Assembly: GCF_965208485.1 (NCBI RefSeq)
Contig: NZ_OZ242344.1
Location: 186,001-250,000, forward strand
Length of the DNA: 64,000 nt
Origin: Poriferisodalis sp965208485
GTDB lineage: Bacteria; Actinomycetota; Acidimicrobiia; Acidimicrobiales; Poriferisodalaceae
Direction of reading: 5' to 3'
In this document: positions 1 through 8,547 of the stretch, piece after piece
Layout: every line of letters begins with the position of its first letter
Position numbering within the stretch: position 1 is the stretch's first letter
Program-made: the position numbers and the translations under genes
Notes under the pieces: model-generated
Told to the model about the DNA's origin: nothing
The model's input: only the letters and a program-made list of their open reading frames with translations
Databases searched by the model: none

Positions 1-608
1 TGACCGAAACCGTGATGCTGGTGTCGAACCCCCATGACGAGCCGAGGCGAGCCGGCACGGTGGGATTCCCGCTGCCAGGCGTGGAAATCCGCCTCGATGC
101 GCTCGACGCTGTCGATGCCGACGATGACGAGCGCGGCCCAGCAGTCTCCGATGGCGCTGCGGAGATCCTGGTGCGGGGTCCCAACGTGTTCGCTGGCTAC
201 TGGGAGCGGCCTGACGCCAATGCAGCGTCGTTCGACGACGGCTGGTTCCGCACCGGCGATCTCGGTGAATGGGACGACGGCTACCTGCGCATCGTCGGAC
301 GGGCCAAGGAGCTCATCATCTGCGGCGGCTTCAACGTGTACCCCCGCGAGGTCGAGGAAGTCATCGCCTCGCATCCCGATGTGCGCGAGTGCGCCGTCGC
401 GGGCGAACCCGACCCCGAGTGGGGCGAGGTGGTGGTCGCCTATGTGGTCGCCGACCGGGATTTCGACGACGATGAGCTGAAGGACTTCGTCGGCGAGCGC
501 CTCGCGTACTACAAGCGTCCCCGCCGCACCTACCGCATCGCAGCCTTGCCCCGCAATGCGCTCGGCAAGGTGCAGCGGCATCACCTCACTGCACACGGCC
601 GCCGCTGA
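1..608 (+). CDS. Acyl-CoA synthetase (AMP-binding), C-terminal part
   Basis: The gene enters from the left edge; the frame is already open at base 3. About 200 residues are present. They begin in the TET region that follows the YGxTE motif of ANL adenylating enzymes, then show GYWERPD, FRTGDLG (the ATP-binding Asp), GRAKELIICGGFNVYPREVE (hinge and A8 core) and NALGKVQRHH, whose Lys is the usual adenylation-half catalytic residue. The family activates a carboxylic acid to an acyl-AMP and then an acyl-CoA in the cytoplasm; the substrate cannot be told from this part. A molybdenum hydroxylase gene follows 90 bp downstream on the same strand, which may point to a shared catabolic role (inference). 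Confidence 0.9.
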   Translation, partial: TETVMLVSNPHDEPRRAGTVGFPLPGVEIRLDALDAVDADDDERGPAVSDGAAEILVRGPNVFAGYWERPDANAASFDDGWFRTGDLGEWDDGYLRIVGRAKELIICGGFNVYPREVEEVIASHPDVRECAVAGEPDPEWGEVVVAYVVADRDFDDDELKDFVGERLAYYKRPRRTYRIAALPRNALGKVQRHHLTAHGRR

Positions 609-698
609 GGAGGCCATTCCGGCAACGCCGCCCGCGGGTGCCGTTCTCGAACCTCGGGGTCGTCTGCGGGCTGCGCATCTGACACCCTTGTATACGGG

Positions 699-2390
699 AT
701 GTTCGAGCTTCATGAAGTGCAGCGGGCGGCCCCGCTGCCGAGCCGCTATGCGGCCCCCGCCTCGCTCGATGAGGCGGCAGAGCTGCTGTCGTCGCACGGC
801 GCTGCGGCGCGGCTGATCGCGGGCGGCACCGATCTGATGCTCGAGCTCGCCAGGGGAGCGCGCTCGGGTGTGGAGCTGCTCGTCGACATCTCGGCGCTCG
901 GCGGTCTCGACCGGATCTCATACGAAGGTGGGCGCGTCACGCTCGGGTCGCTCGTGACCCATGCCGATGTCGTTGCTTCGGTGCCGATGCTCGCGGCTGG
1001 GCTGCCGCTGGCCCAAGCCTGCCTCGAGGTGGGTTCGCCGCCGCTGCGCAACCGGGCCACGGTGGTCGGCAACATCGTCACTGCCAGCCCCGCCAACGAC
1101 ACCATCTCGGCGCTCGTGGCATTGGGGGCCGACGTGACGATGGCATCGGTTCGGGGAGAGCGCACGGTCTCGATCAACGAGTTCTTCTCCGGCTTTCGCC
1201 AGACCGTGCTCGAACCCGACGAGATCGTCACGTCGGTGGCCTTCGACGCACTCGACGCCGACGATCTGCCCACTGATCGCCGCGGCGTATTCGTGAAGCT
1301 CGGCTTGCGGAGGGCGCAGGCCATTTCAGTGGTGCATGCCGCGGTGGTGGTGGAGCTCGATGGCGGTCGGGTGACCGACCTCGTGGTCGCGCTCGGCAGC
1401 GTCGCACCCACGATCATCACCGTGCCCGCAGCGGCGGAGCTGGCGATGGGTCGTGAGCTGGCGGAGACGAGCGCCGACATCGTCGCTGCAGCGTGCCGCG
1501 CTGCGACTCCCATCGACGACATCCGCGGCAGCGCTGAATACCGCATGCACACAGTGGGAGTCGTGGTGGACCGTGCCGTTGCGGCGCTGGCCAGCGGGAC
1601 GGAGGCCGACCGGTGGCCGGCCGAACCGCCGCGCTTGGCGGCGGCGAGCCGGGATCGCGTGCCACGGGTGTCGGTTGCACCGGACGAGGGTGACAACAGC
1701 AGCGGCAGGCCGGGCGTCGGCGTCGACGTGCTTGAGCGGGCGTCGAGCGCGCTGGACGGACCCGGGGACCTCGTCACGGCGACGGTGAACGGGGAGCAGC
1801 GGACCGCCTCCGGAGCTGCGGGCAAGACGCTGATGGACTGGCTGCGCGACGACATCGGGCTCACCGGTACCAAGGAGGGCTGCGCCGAGGGGGAGTGCGG
1901 CGCCTGCACTGTGCACCTCGACGGTGCTGCCGTGTTCTCGTGTCTGGTGCCCGCAGGCCGTGCAGATGGCGCCGTCATCACCACGGTGGAAGGCGTGGCC
2001 TCGTCCGGCGGTGAACTGCATCCGTTCCAGCGGGCCATGGTGGACACCGGCGGAGCACAATGCGGGTTCTGCACCCCGGGCTTCGTCATGAGCGCCGCCG
2101 CACTGCTTGATGAGGTCGCAGAGCCCACTGCGGAGCAGATCACCATCGGACTGTCGGGCAATCTCTGCCGCTGCACTGGCTACTGCTCGATCATCGAGGC
2201 GGTGCGAGCCGCCTCGGTTGATGCGGGGGCGGTGCGAGCCGCCTCGGTTGATGCGGGGGCGGTGCGAGCCGCCTCGGTTGATGCGGGGGCGGTGCGAGCC
2301 GCCTCGGTTGATGCGGGGGCGGTGCGAGCCGCCTCGGTTGATGCGGGGGCGGTGCGAGCCGCCTCGGATGCAGCGGGGGACTCGTCGTGA
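699..2390 (+). CDS. Molybdenum hydroxylase FAD-binding subunit fused to 2Fe-2S subunit
   Basis: 563 residues. About residues 1-290 are a CoxM-type FAD-binding domain (IAGGTDLM, NRATVVGNIVTASPANDT). About residues 355-510 are a CoxS-type two-cluster 2Fe-2S domain with GCAEGECGACTVHL, QCGFCTPGF and NLCRCTGYC. In xanthine dehydrogenases with fused subunits the Fe-S domain normally comes first; here FAD precedes Fe-S. Roughly the last 60 residues are a 10-residue repeat (AVRAASVDAG) encoded by a 30-bp tandem DNA repeat. The stop overlaps the GTG of the large subunit, so the two are translationally coupled. Electrons should pass from the Mo cofactor through Fe-S to FAD. The substrate is unknown. 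Confidence 0.92.
   Translation: MFELHEVQRAAPLPSRYAAPASLDEAAELLSSHGAAARLIAGGTDLMLELARGARSGVELLVDISALGGLDRISYEGGRVTLGSLVTHADVVASVPMLAAGLPLAQACLEVGSPPLRNRATVVGNIVTASPANDTISALVALGADVTMASVRGERTVSINEFFSGFRQTVLEPDEIVTSVAFDALDADDLPTDRRGVFVKLGLRRAQAISVVHAAVVVELDGGRVTDLVVALGSVAPTIITVPAAAELAMGRELAETSADIVAAACRAATPIDDIRGSAEYRMHTVGVVVDRAVAALASGTEADRWPAEPPRLAAASRDRVPRVSVAPDEGDNSSGRPGVGVDVLERASSALDGPGDLVTATVNGEQRTASGAAGKTLMDWLRDDIGLTGTKEGCAEGECGACTVHLDGAAVFSCLVPAGRADGAVITTVEGVASSGGELHPFQRAMVDTGGAQCGFCTPGFVMSAAALLDEVAEPTAEQITIGLSGNLCRCTGYCSIIEAVRAASVDAGAVRAASVDAGAVRAASVDAGAVRAASVDAGAVRAASVDAGAVRAASDAAGDSS
2201..2380 (+). repeat. 30-bp tandem repeat, six copies, in frame
   Basis: The unit starts GGTGCGAGCCGCCTCGGTTG and is 30 bp long. 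Copies begin at 2201, 2231, 2261, 2291, 2321 and 2351. The first five look identical and the last has diverged. Because 30 is divisible by 3 the repeat stays in frame and adds a repeated AVRAASVDAG segment to the C-terminus of the FAD/Fe-S subunit. Identity at DNA level suggests recent slippage or unequal recombination. Confidence 0.97.
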
Positions 2391-4720
2391 GGGAGGGTGC
2401 CGCGCCCGGCGCCGCCATTGAGCTGGAGATGCCAGCGCCGCGAGCGGGCGGCTTGGGCCAGTCGCCGCCCCGGGCCGACGGGCCGGCCAAGGTCTCGGGG
2501 CTGGCCGGGTATCCCGCCGACCGTATCCCCACAGACGCGCTGTGGGCCTTCGCCGTCTTCACCGACCAGCCGCACGCCCGCCTGCGCCGGCTCGACGTGA
2601 GTGCAGCCGAACGCGCTCCGGGCGTCGTCGCGGTGCTCGGTTCGGCTGACGTTCCCCGCAACGAATACGGGCTGACCAAGTTCGACCAGCCGGTCTTCAT
2701 CGGACTCGACCACACTGGCTGCAGCCCGGTGCCGTGTGACGTCTCCCGCTGGGAAGCCGATCACCTGGCGCTCATCATCGCCGAGAGCCTCGACGAGGCG
2801 CGTGCTGCTGCCGCGGCCATCGACGTCGAGTGGGAGCCGCTGCCGGTCGTGGCTGATCTGGACATGGCGCTTGCGCCAGACGCTCCGCTCGTCCACCCCT
2901 ACGACGGCGTCGGGTCGAACCTGTACGAGTCCATGCGCACCCGCAAGGGCGACCTCGACGCCGGATTCGCCGCTGCCGCAGCGGTCGTGGAGACCACCTA
3001 CGAAGTGCCGTACCAGGAGCACGCATACCTGCAGCCCGAAGCGGGCACCTCGTGGGTGGATGCCGAGGGCATCGTGAACGTCGAGATTGCGGGCCAGTGG
3101 GTGCACGAGGATCGCGAGCAGATCGCCCACGCCCTCGACCTGCCCGAGGACCGGATCCGGGTGCGTTATCCCGCGATCGGCGGGGCATTCGGCGGACGCG
3201 AGGACACCTCGATGCAGATCATCCTGGCGCTGGCGGCCCACCGGCTGTCCGAGCGCGGCATCGACCGTCCGGTGGCCATGCAGTGGTCGCGTGAGGAGTC
3301 CATCGTCGGCCATCACAAGCGCCACCGGGGCCGCATCTGGGCTCGTTGGGGCGCCGATCACGACGGCAGGATCACCGCGGCGCAGGCCGAAGCCTGGCTG
3401 GATGCGGGCGCCTACAACTACACCTCCAACAAGGTGATGGGGAACCTGCACCTCGGCCTCGGTGGGCCCTACGAGCTGCCGAACGCCGCCATCGACACCC
3501 ATGTCGTGTACACCAATGCCACACCGGGGGGAGCGTTCCGGGGATTCGGCGCGCCGCAGGCAGCGTTCGCCGTGGAGTGCCAAGTGAACAAGCTGGCCGA
3601 AACGCTGGGTATGGACCCCATCGACATCCGTCGCGTCAACACCCTGCGCGAAGGATCGCCGAGCATCGCCCACACACCGATGCCCGCGGGCGTGACCATG
3701 CCCGAAGTGATCGAGGCCTGCGCTCACGCCGCAGCGCTGCTGCCCCGCCCTGTTGACGATGATGCCGTCACTGCCGATGCGGACCCCTTCAGCCCGTTCG
3801 TGTCGTTGCCCGGCATGCCGTCGTCGCTGCGCCGGGGACGTGGGTTCGCCTGCGCGTTCAAGAACGTCGGGTTCTCTTTCGGCTTCCCCGAGCGCTGCGA
3901 AGCCACGATCGTCCTGCACGGTGAACCCGGCGACGACCTGCCGGCATCGGTCGAGCTGTCGCACGCCGGCGCCGACGTCGGGCAAGGCGCCCACACGGCA
4001 TTCCTGCAGATGGCCGCCGAGGCGACCGGCGTCGACCCGTCCAGGATCGTGGGCCGCTTCAGCGACACCGGCACGTCGGGCGACTCGGGATCGGCATCGG
4101 CGTCGCGCCTGACGTGGATGGCCGGCAACTCGATCCTGGGTGCCGCCGAGGAAGCAGAGAAGGCATGGCGCGACGGCGACCGGCCGGCCATCGGGCACTT
4201 CCGCTTCACACCGCCGCCGACCACCGAGCTGGATCCCGAGACCGGCGAGGGCACGCCGAACTTCTCCTACGGGTACGTCGCCCAGCACGTCGAGCTGACC
4301 GTCGACATCGACACGGGGCACATCCGCATCGACCGGGTGATCAGCGCCAACGATGTGGGCCGGGCCATCAACCCGCGCTTCGTCGTCGGCCAGATCGAGG
4401 GCGCGGTGGCTCAAGCCCACGGCCATGTGCTCAGCGAGCACTTGCGCAGCCGGGACGGTCGGCTGCTGAATCCCAGGTTCAGCACCTACCTGATTCCCGG
4501 CATCGGCGACATCCCCGTGACCACCGAGAGCGTGGTGCTGGAGCTGGCCGATCCGCTGGGGCCGTTCGGGGCCCGTGGCATGGCTGAGATGGGTGTCATC
4601 CCGTACGCGCCGGCAGTGGCCGCGGCGCTGGCCGACGCCACGGGCGTCTGGATGGACGACTTCCCGCTGACTCCTGAGCGGGTCTGGGCGGCGCTCCGCT
4701 CCGCCGGCATCACCGCCTGA
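2387..4720 (+). CDS. Molybdenum hydroxylase large subunit (Mo-cofactor binding)
   Basis: 777 residues, the usual size for CoxL/XdhB-type subunits. Motifs include GGAFGGRED (cofactor loop), ATPGGAFRGFGAPQAAFAVE and, near the C-terminus, GARGMAEMG, which carries the Glu expected for the catalytic base. The VAYRCSFR loop of form I CO dehydrogenase is absent; the RGFGAPQ type is typical of xanthine/nicotinate/aldehyde-oxidising members. Hence hydroxylation of an N-heterocycle or aldehyde is more likely than CO oxidation. The GTG start lies inside the upstream stop (GTGA). The upstream fusion subunit supplies Fe-S and FAD, so a two-gene holoenzyme is likely. Confidence 0.92.
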   Translation: MREGAAPGAAIELEMPAPRAGGLGQSPPRADGPAKVSGLAGYPADRIPTDALWAFAVFTDQPHARLRRLDVSAAERAPGVVAVLGSADVPRNEYGLTKFDQPVFIGLDHTGCSPVPCDVSRWEADHLALIIAESLDEARAAAAAIDVEWEPLPVVADLDMALAPDAPLVHPYDGVGSNLYESMRTRKGDLDAGFAAAAAVVETTYEVPYQEHAYLQPEAGTSWVDAEGIVNVEIAGQWVHEDREQIAHALDLPEDRIRVRYPAIGGAFGGREDTSMQIILALAAHRLSERGIDRPVAMQWSREESIVGHHKRHRGRIWARWGADHDGRITAAQAEAWLDAGAYNYTSNKVMGNLHLGLGGPYELPNAAIDTHVVYTNATPGGAFRGFGAPQAAFAVECQVNKLAETLGMDPIDIRRVNTLREGSPSIAHTPMPAGVTMPEVIEACAHAAALLPRPVDDDAVTADADPFSPFVSLPGMPSSLRRGRGFACAFKNVGFSFGFPERCEATIVLHGEPGDDLPASVELSHAGADVGQGAHTAFLQMAAEATGVDPSRIVGRFSDTGTSGDSGSASASRLTWMAGNSILGAAEEAEKAWRDGDRPAIGHFRFTPPPTTELDPETGEGTPNFSYGYVAQHVELTVDIDTGHIRIDRVISANDVGRAINPRFVVGQIEGAVAQAHGHVLSEHLRSRDGRLLNPRFSTYLIPGIGDIPVTTESVVLELADPLGPFGARGMAEMGVIPYAPAVAAALADATGVWMDDFPLTPERVWAALRSAGITA

Positions 4721-4785
4721 GAGGCGGCAAGGTCCCACCCGCCGATCGGGCACGCAACTCAGCCGACCGGCCGATTCCGCAGTCC

Positions 4786-4791
4786 TACACT
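4786..4791 (+). promoter_or_regulatory. Probable -10 box of a leaderless pafB-like mRNA
   Basis: TACACT ends 7 nt before the GTG start of the WYL regulator gene and there is no Shine-Dalgarno sequence. The same TAnnnT-N(6-8)-start layout recurs at many genes in the window. Confidence 0.5.
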
Positions 4792-4798
4792 CCCGAGC

Positions 4799-5836
4799 GT
4801 GGCAGCAAGGTCTCGCCCGGACGCCACCGAGCGCGTGATGGAACTGATGATGTACCTGCTCGCCCGCGAGGTGCCCAAGACCCGCGAGGAGATCTGGCGT
4901 GACACCGGACTGTACGCCCCCGAAGGCACCACGGATCGGCGCACGCTGGACAGCGCGAGGACATCGTTCGAGCGTGACAAGGCGCTGATCCGCAATCTCG
5001 GCGTGCGCATCACCGAGACGATGGAGCACGACGGCGCCACGTCGTACACGATCCGGTCCCAGGACTACTTCCTGCCCGATCTGCGGCTCACCTCCGACGA
5101 GCAGCTCGCGCTGCGATTCGCAGCGGCCCGGGTGGACATCGGCGAGACGTGGGATCTCGAAGCTGTCGCCAAGCTCACGAGCACTGAGGCCGGCGAGGAC
5201 GGTACGGCGGCCACCGGTGGCGCTGCGGAAGCCGCTGCGGCCGGCCACGATGCTGAGCCGCTGTCAGCAGATGTGGCGCTGGAGACCGCAGCCGCACAGC
5301 AGACCGCCGGGTCGCTGCTGCCGAAGCTGGCCGCTGCGTCTGCTGAGCGAGCGCAGGTCCGTTTCGCATACGGCGGGCGGTGGCGCGACGCTCAGCCTCT
5401 CGGCCTGTTGTGCCGGGCGGGCTACTGGTACCTGGCCGCACGCGAAGACGATGTGGTGAAGACGTTCCGGGTGGATCGCATGGAGAGCGGCGCGGAGGTG
5501 GGGGAGCGGGGGGCATTCGCCCGCGCGGATGTCGACGTCGCAGCGCTGCTGCCGAGCGAGCCGATGGAGATCGACTTCGGCGATGACTTCGAGGCCCGCG
5601 TGCGGATCGACGCCACCATGGCGCAGCAGCCCACGGCCGAACGAGGCCGCGTCGTCGAGCGGCACGAGGACGGTGCCGTGACGGTGACGGTGCGGGTGCG
5701 CAACCGGGCTGCATTTCGTGTCTGGTTGCTGGACATGGGTCGCCACGCAGTCGTGGAATCGCCGCCGGAGCTGGTGGGCGAGATCACCTCGTGGCTGCGA
5801 GGGCTGGCCGGCGAGGCAGGGGACAGCGACCGGTGA
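4799..5836 (+). CDS. pafB: WYL-domain transcriptional regulator, PafB-like
   Basis: 345 residues. An N-terminal winged helix-turn-helix (about residues 1-70, MELMMYLLAREVPKTREEIW) is followed by a WYL domain (GYWYLAAREDDVVKTFRVDRM) and a C-terminal WCX-type extension. The layout and the immediate overlap with a second WYL gene match the PafB-PafC pair, which in mycobacteria acts as a heterodimeric activator of the RecA-independent DNA damage response. No Pup/proteasome genes lie next to it here, so the assignment rests on the paired architecture. GTG is chosen as start because it sits 7 nt after a TACACT box. Confidence 0.75.
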   Translation: MAARSRPDATERVMELMMYLLAREVPKTREEIWRDTGLYAPEGTTDRRTLDSARTSFERDKALIRNLGVRITETMEHDGATSYTIRSQDYFLPDLRLTSDEQLALRFAAARVDIGETWDLEAVAKLTSTEAGEDGTAATGGAAEAAAAGHDAEPLSADVALETAAAQQTAGSLLPKLAAASAERAQVRFAYGGRWRDAQPLGLLCRAGYWYLAAREDDVVKTFRVDRMESGAEVGERGAFARADVDVAALLPSEPMEIDFGDDFEARVRIDATMAQQPTAERGRVVERHEDGAVTVTVRVRNRAAFRVWLLDMGRHAVVESPPELVGEITSWLRGLAGEAGDSDR

Positions 5837-6828
5837 GGGGGCCCAGCACATCGGTGAAGATCGAGCGTCTGCTCGCCATCATCCCGTGGGTGGTCGAGCG
5901 CGGCGGCGCCACCGTGGGCGACATCGCTGAGCGATTCGGGATGCGGCCGGCTGCCGTGTACGACCTCCTGCTCGCGGCCATGTGTTACGAGGTGGTCGGG
6001 GCGAGCGCCTATGAGAATCTCGGCATTGTCGTGTTCGGCGACGATGGCGACGATAAAGGCGCCAGTGAGGCGTGGGTGCACGCCGAACCCGGCGCGATGC
6101 TGGATCGGCCGCTCAACCTGTCGGTGCCGCAGGCGTTCGGGATCCTCGTGGCCGGCCAGTCTGCGCTGGCGCTGCGCGGCGCTGACCGTTCAGGTGCGCT
6201 GGCGACCGCGCTGGACAAGCTGCGTGCGGCCTACGGCGAGCGAGTACGGGTGTCGGTGGAGCTGCCGCTGCCGCGCAGCCTGCCGACGCTGCGGGAAGCG
6301 GTGCGCGCCGGCACCACCGTCAGCATCCACTACTACACCCCCAACACCGACGCCGTCAGCGAGCGTCGAGTGGATCCGCTGGATGTCTCGCTGGCCGATG
6401 GCCACTGGTACCTGCGGGGCTGGTGCCACCTGCGGCAGGACCTGCGCTCGTTCCGTGTGGATCGCATCGAGGAGTGCAGCGACACCGGCGATCTGCACGG
6501 TCGTTCGGCCGAGCCCCGCGAGGCGTCAAGCAGCTCGGCCGAGCTCGGCGTCGTTGCGCCTGCGGAAGCTGACGAGGCGACCGATGTGGTGCTGTCGATT
6601 CCCCGCAACGACTTATGGCAGGTGGAGGCGTACCCCTCGCGGGAAGTGCGCGACGACGGTGACCGGTGCACCGTGACGTACGCGATCCGCAGCCCGTTCG
6701 TGCTCAGCCAGATGCTGCTGCGTCTCGGTGCCGATACCCACGTCGTGAATGCTGCGGAGCTGCCGCCCGATATGGCCGAGGCGGGCAGTGTCGCCGCTGC
6801 GTCGATCCTGGAGCTCTACGCGACCTGA
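5833..6828 (+). CDS. pafC: WYL-domain transcriptional regulator, PafC-like
   Basis: 331 residues from the GTG that overlaps the pafB-like stop (GTGA). The N-terminus VKIERLLAIIPWVVERGGATVGDIAERFGM is described here only as a helix-turn-helix at about residues 6-45; the WYL core follows with DGHWYLRGWCHLRQDLRSFR. The C-terminal third (VVLSIPRNDLWQ onward) resembles the WCX extension of PafC. Tight coupling to the upstream paralogue supports a heterodimer. A longer open frame begins at 5791, inside pafB, but its start is less plausible. Confidence 0.74.
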   Translation: MRGPSTSVKIERLLAIIPWVVERGGATVGDIAERFGMRPAAVYDLLLAAMCYEVVGASAYENLGIVVFGDDGDDKGASEAWVHAEPGAMLDRPLNLSVPQAFGILVAGQSALALRGADRSGALATALDKLRAAYGERVRVSVELPLPRSLPTLREAVRAGTTVSIHYYTPNTDAVSERRVDPLDVSLADGHWYLRGWCHLRQDLRSFRVDRIEECSDTGDLHGRSAEPREASSSSAELGVVAPAEADEATDVVLSIPRNDLWQVEAYPSREVRDDGDRCTVTYAIRSPFVLSQMLLRLGADTHVVNAAELPPDMAEAGSVAAASILELYAT

Positions 6829-6838
6829 CGCCTCAGGC

Positions 6839-7645
6839 TCAATCGACCAGGTCCACCACCAAGCCGTAGTGATCCGATCCCACTACGCCGTCGACTGACT
6901 CAGTGCCGATCAGCCGGATGTTCTCGATGTTGCCTGTCGGGACCGGCCGCGGCGTAGAGACGAACACGTAGTCGATGCGCCGGTTCGGCCACATGGCCTG
7001 TGACAGGTAGGGGTTCTGGCCGCTCCAGGTAAAGCCGGGGCCGTCGCCGGCCTGGGCCCACGCGTCGCTCCAGACCAGTTCGGGCACCGGCGGTGGGCGT
7101 TCACCGGTCAGCAGCCGGATCTCCTCAGAGCCGGGGACGGCGTTGAAGTCGCCAGCCATGACGATCGGGAAACCCTCCGGATCGTGATGAGGTGCTGCCA
7201 GCTCGCACAGTGTGGCCACCTGTGCTTGGCGGACTTCGCTGAGATGGAAGCGGTGCTCGAGATGGGTGCAGATGACGGTCACTTCATCGTCGCCGCGGGC
7301 GATTTGCGCCACGACGGCCGTCCGGTGCCCGGACTGCTGGCCCTCGGGCGACGAGGGGTCACCGACAGCCAGCGAGTGCGAGCTGGTCTCGATGATCGGC
7401 TCCCGGCTCAGAATCGCGTTGCTGAACGACAATCCCCGCCGGCCGAAGCGCGGGTGGTGAGCGACGTTCATGCCCAGCGCCTCGCCGAGCAGATCGGCTT
7501 GGTTGGGGCCGTCGCGCTCGGCCCAGATCTCCTGGCAGCACACGACGTCGGCTTCGAGCTCTGCGAGCGTGGCGGCGATGGCCTCATGGCGGGCCTCGGG
7601 GTTGTCGCCGAAGCGCCACCACAGGTTCCAGGTCACGATGCGCAC
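6839..7645 (-). CDS. Endonuclease/exonuclease/phosphatase family protein
   Basis: 268 residues with the family landmarks in order: RIVTWNLWW at the N-terminus, VVCCQEIW (metal-binding Glu), THLEHR, VMAGDFNAVPGS, RIDYVFV and the C-terminal GSDHYGL. These mark the DNase I/Mg-dependent phosphodiesterase fold, so the protein cleaves a phosphodiester or phosphate monoester; substrate unknown. No signal peptide. The GTG start follows a TACGGT box by 6 nt on the minus strand. It converges with the pafC-like gene. Confidence 0.88.
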   Translation of the reverse strand: MRIVTWNLWWRFGDNPEARHEAIAATLAELEADVVCCQEIWAERDGPNQADLLGEALGMNVAHHPRFGRRGLSFSNAILSREPIIETSSHSLAVGDPSSPEGQQSGHRTAVVAQIARGDDEVTVICTHLEHRFHLSEVRQAQVATLCELAAPHHDPEGFPIVMAGDFNAVPGSEEIRLLTGERPPPVPELVWSDAWAQAGDGPGFTWSGQNPYLSQAMWPNRRIDYVFVSTPRPVPTGNIENIRLIGTESVDGVVGSDHYGLVVDLVD

Positions 7646-7708
7646 GGCGTCACCGTAACGGCCCCTGTCGCCGGCGAACTGACTGACCGCTGTCGGGCCC
7701 GGGCGACG

Positions 7709-7714
7709 TATCGT
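7709..7714 (+). promoter_or_regulatory. Probable -10 box upstream of alanyl-tRNA editing gene
   Basis: TATCGT ends 8 nt before ATG 7723 with no Shine-Dalgarno sequence, fitting leaderless transcription. Confidence 0.4.
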
Positions 7715-7722
7715 CTGCGGCG

Positions 7723-8466
7723 ATGAGCGCTGAACAGAACTCCGATCAGCACACCGACCAGATCTACCTGCGAGACGCCTTCTGCCAGACTGTCGAAGCG
7801 TCCGTGATCGACGTGCGCGACGACGCCGTTGCGCTCGACCGGACGGTCTTCTATGCCACCGGCGGGGGCCAGCCGCACGACACCGGCACGCTGGCAGACG
7901 CCCAGGGCAACTCCTGGCAGGTGAGCAACGTGCGCAAGGAGGGCGATCTCGTCTGGCATTGGGTGGATGGCGAGCCGCCGCCGGCAGGGACAGCGGTCAC
8001 TGGCGCCATCGACTGGGAGCGGCGGATGCAGCTCATGCGCACCCACACGGCGCTGCACATCCTGTGCGGCGTCATCTGGAACGAGTGGGGCGTGCTGGTC
8101 ACCGGGGGGAACATGGAGCCGTTGGCAGCCCGCATGGACTTCGAGTTCAGCCCGCTGCCGGAGGGATTCGCGGCCCGGGTCACCGAGCTGGTCAACGCCG
8201 AGATCGCCGCGGATCGGCCGATCGAGGTGAGCTTTCTGGACCGCTCGGTGGCGCTTGCCGATCCCGAGCTCATCCGCACCAAGGTGAACCTGATCCCCGA
8301 GTGGGTGACCGACATCCGGGTGGTGGACATCGTGGGACTCGACCGCCAGGCCGACGGCGGCACGCATGTGGCGTCCACCGGCGCCGTAGGCCGTTTCGAG
8401 ATCACCAAGACCGAATCGAAGGGCAAGGGCAACAAGCGCGTCCGCATGGTGCTGCACGACGCCTGA
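7723..8466 (+). CDS. Alanyl-tRNA editing protein (AlaX-type)
   Basis: 247 residues. It begins with the barrel seen next to AlaRS editing domains (DRTVFYATGGGQPHDTG) and carries the zinc-site motif HTALH at about residue 106 and DGGTHVASTGAVG near the C-terminus. AlaX proteins hydrolyse mischarged Ser- or Gly-tRNA(Ala) in trans. The Cys of the canonical CxGTH motif is Asp here, as in many stand-alone AlaX proteins. A single-gene transcript is likely: the neighbours are a divergent phosphatase and a methyltransferase with its own promoter. Confidence 0.88.
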   Translation: MSAEQNSDQHTDQIYLRDAFCQTVEASVIDVRDDAVALDRTVFYATGGGQPHDTGTLADAQGNSWQVSNVRKEGDLVWHWVDGEPPPAGTAVTGAIDWERRMQLMRTHTALHILCGVIWNEWGVLVTGGNMEPLAARMDFEFSPLPEGFAARVTELVNAEIAADRPIEVSFLDRSVALADPELIRTKVNLIPEWVTDIRVVDIVGLDRQADGGTHVASTGAVGRFEITKTESKGKGNKRVRMVLHDA

Positions 8467-8534
8467 TGAGCGCTCGCCGTTGGCGAGAGCGCGTTGATCC
8501 GGTGAACGCTCTTGGCGGGCGCGCGTATGTTCGG

Positions 8535-8540
8535 TACCTT
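8535..8540 (+). promoter_or_regulatory. Probable -10 box deciding the methyltransferase start
   Basis: TACCTT is followed by 7 nt and ATG 8548, the same spacing as other leaderless starts here. This favours 8548 over the longer open frame from 8512. Confidence 0.45.
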
Positions 8541-8547
8541 GTGGAAA

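Noticed and set aside
2201..2380. 30-bp repeats considered as a CRISPR array
   Set aside because: The copies are directly adjacent with no spacers, stay in frame and code for a repeated peptide.
2387..4720. Carbon monoxide dehydrogenase (CoxL form I)
   Set aside because: The VAYRCSFR active-site loop is absent; RGFGAPQ indicates another molybdenum hydroxylase type.
2180..5248. Very long minus-strand open frame (over 1000 codons) opposite the molybdenum hydroxylase and pafB-like genes
   Set aside because: It is an antisense shadow of high-GC coding DNA: Arg/Gly/His-rich, no motif, and it covers three genes with clear families on the other strand.
4799..6828. PafBC taken as evidence of a Pup-proteasome locus here
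   Set aside because: No pup, dop, pafA or proteasome genes lie within the window next to the pair.
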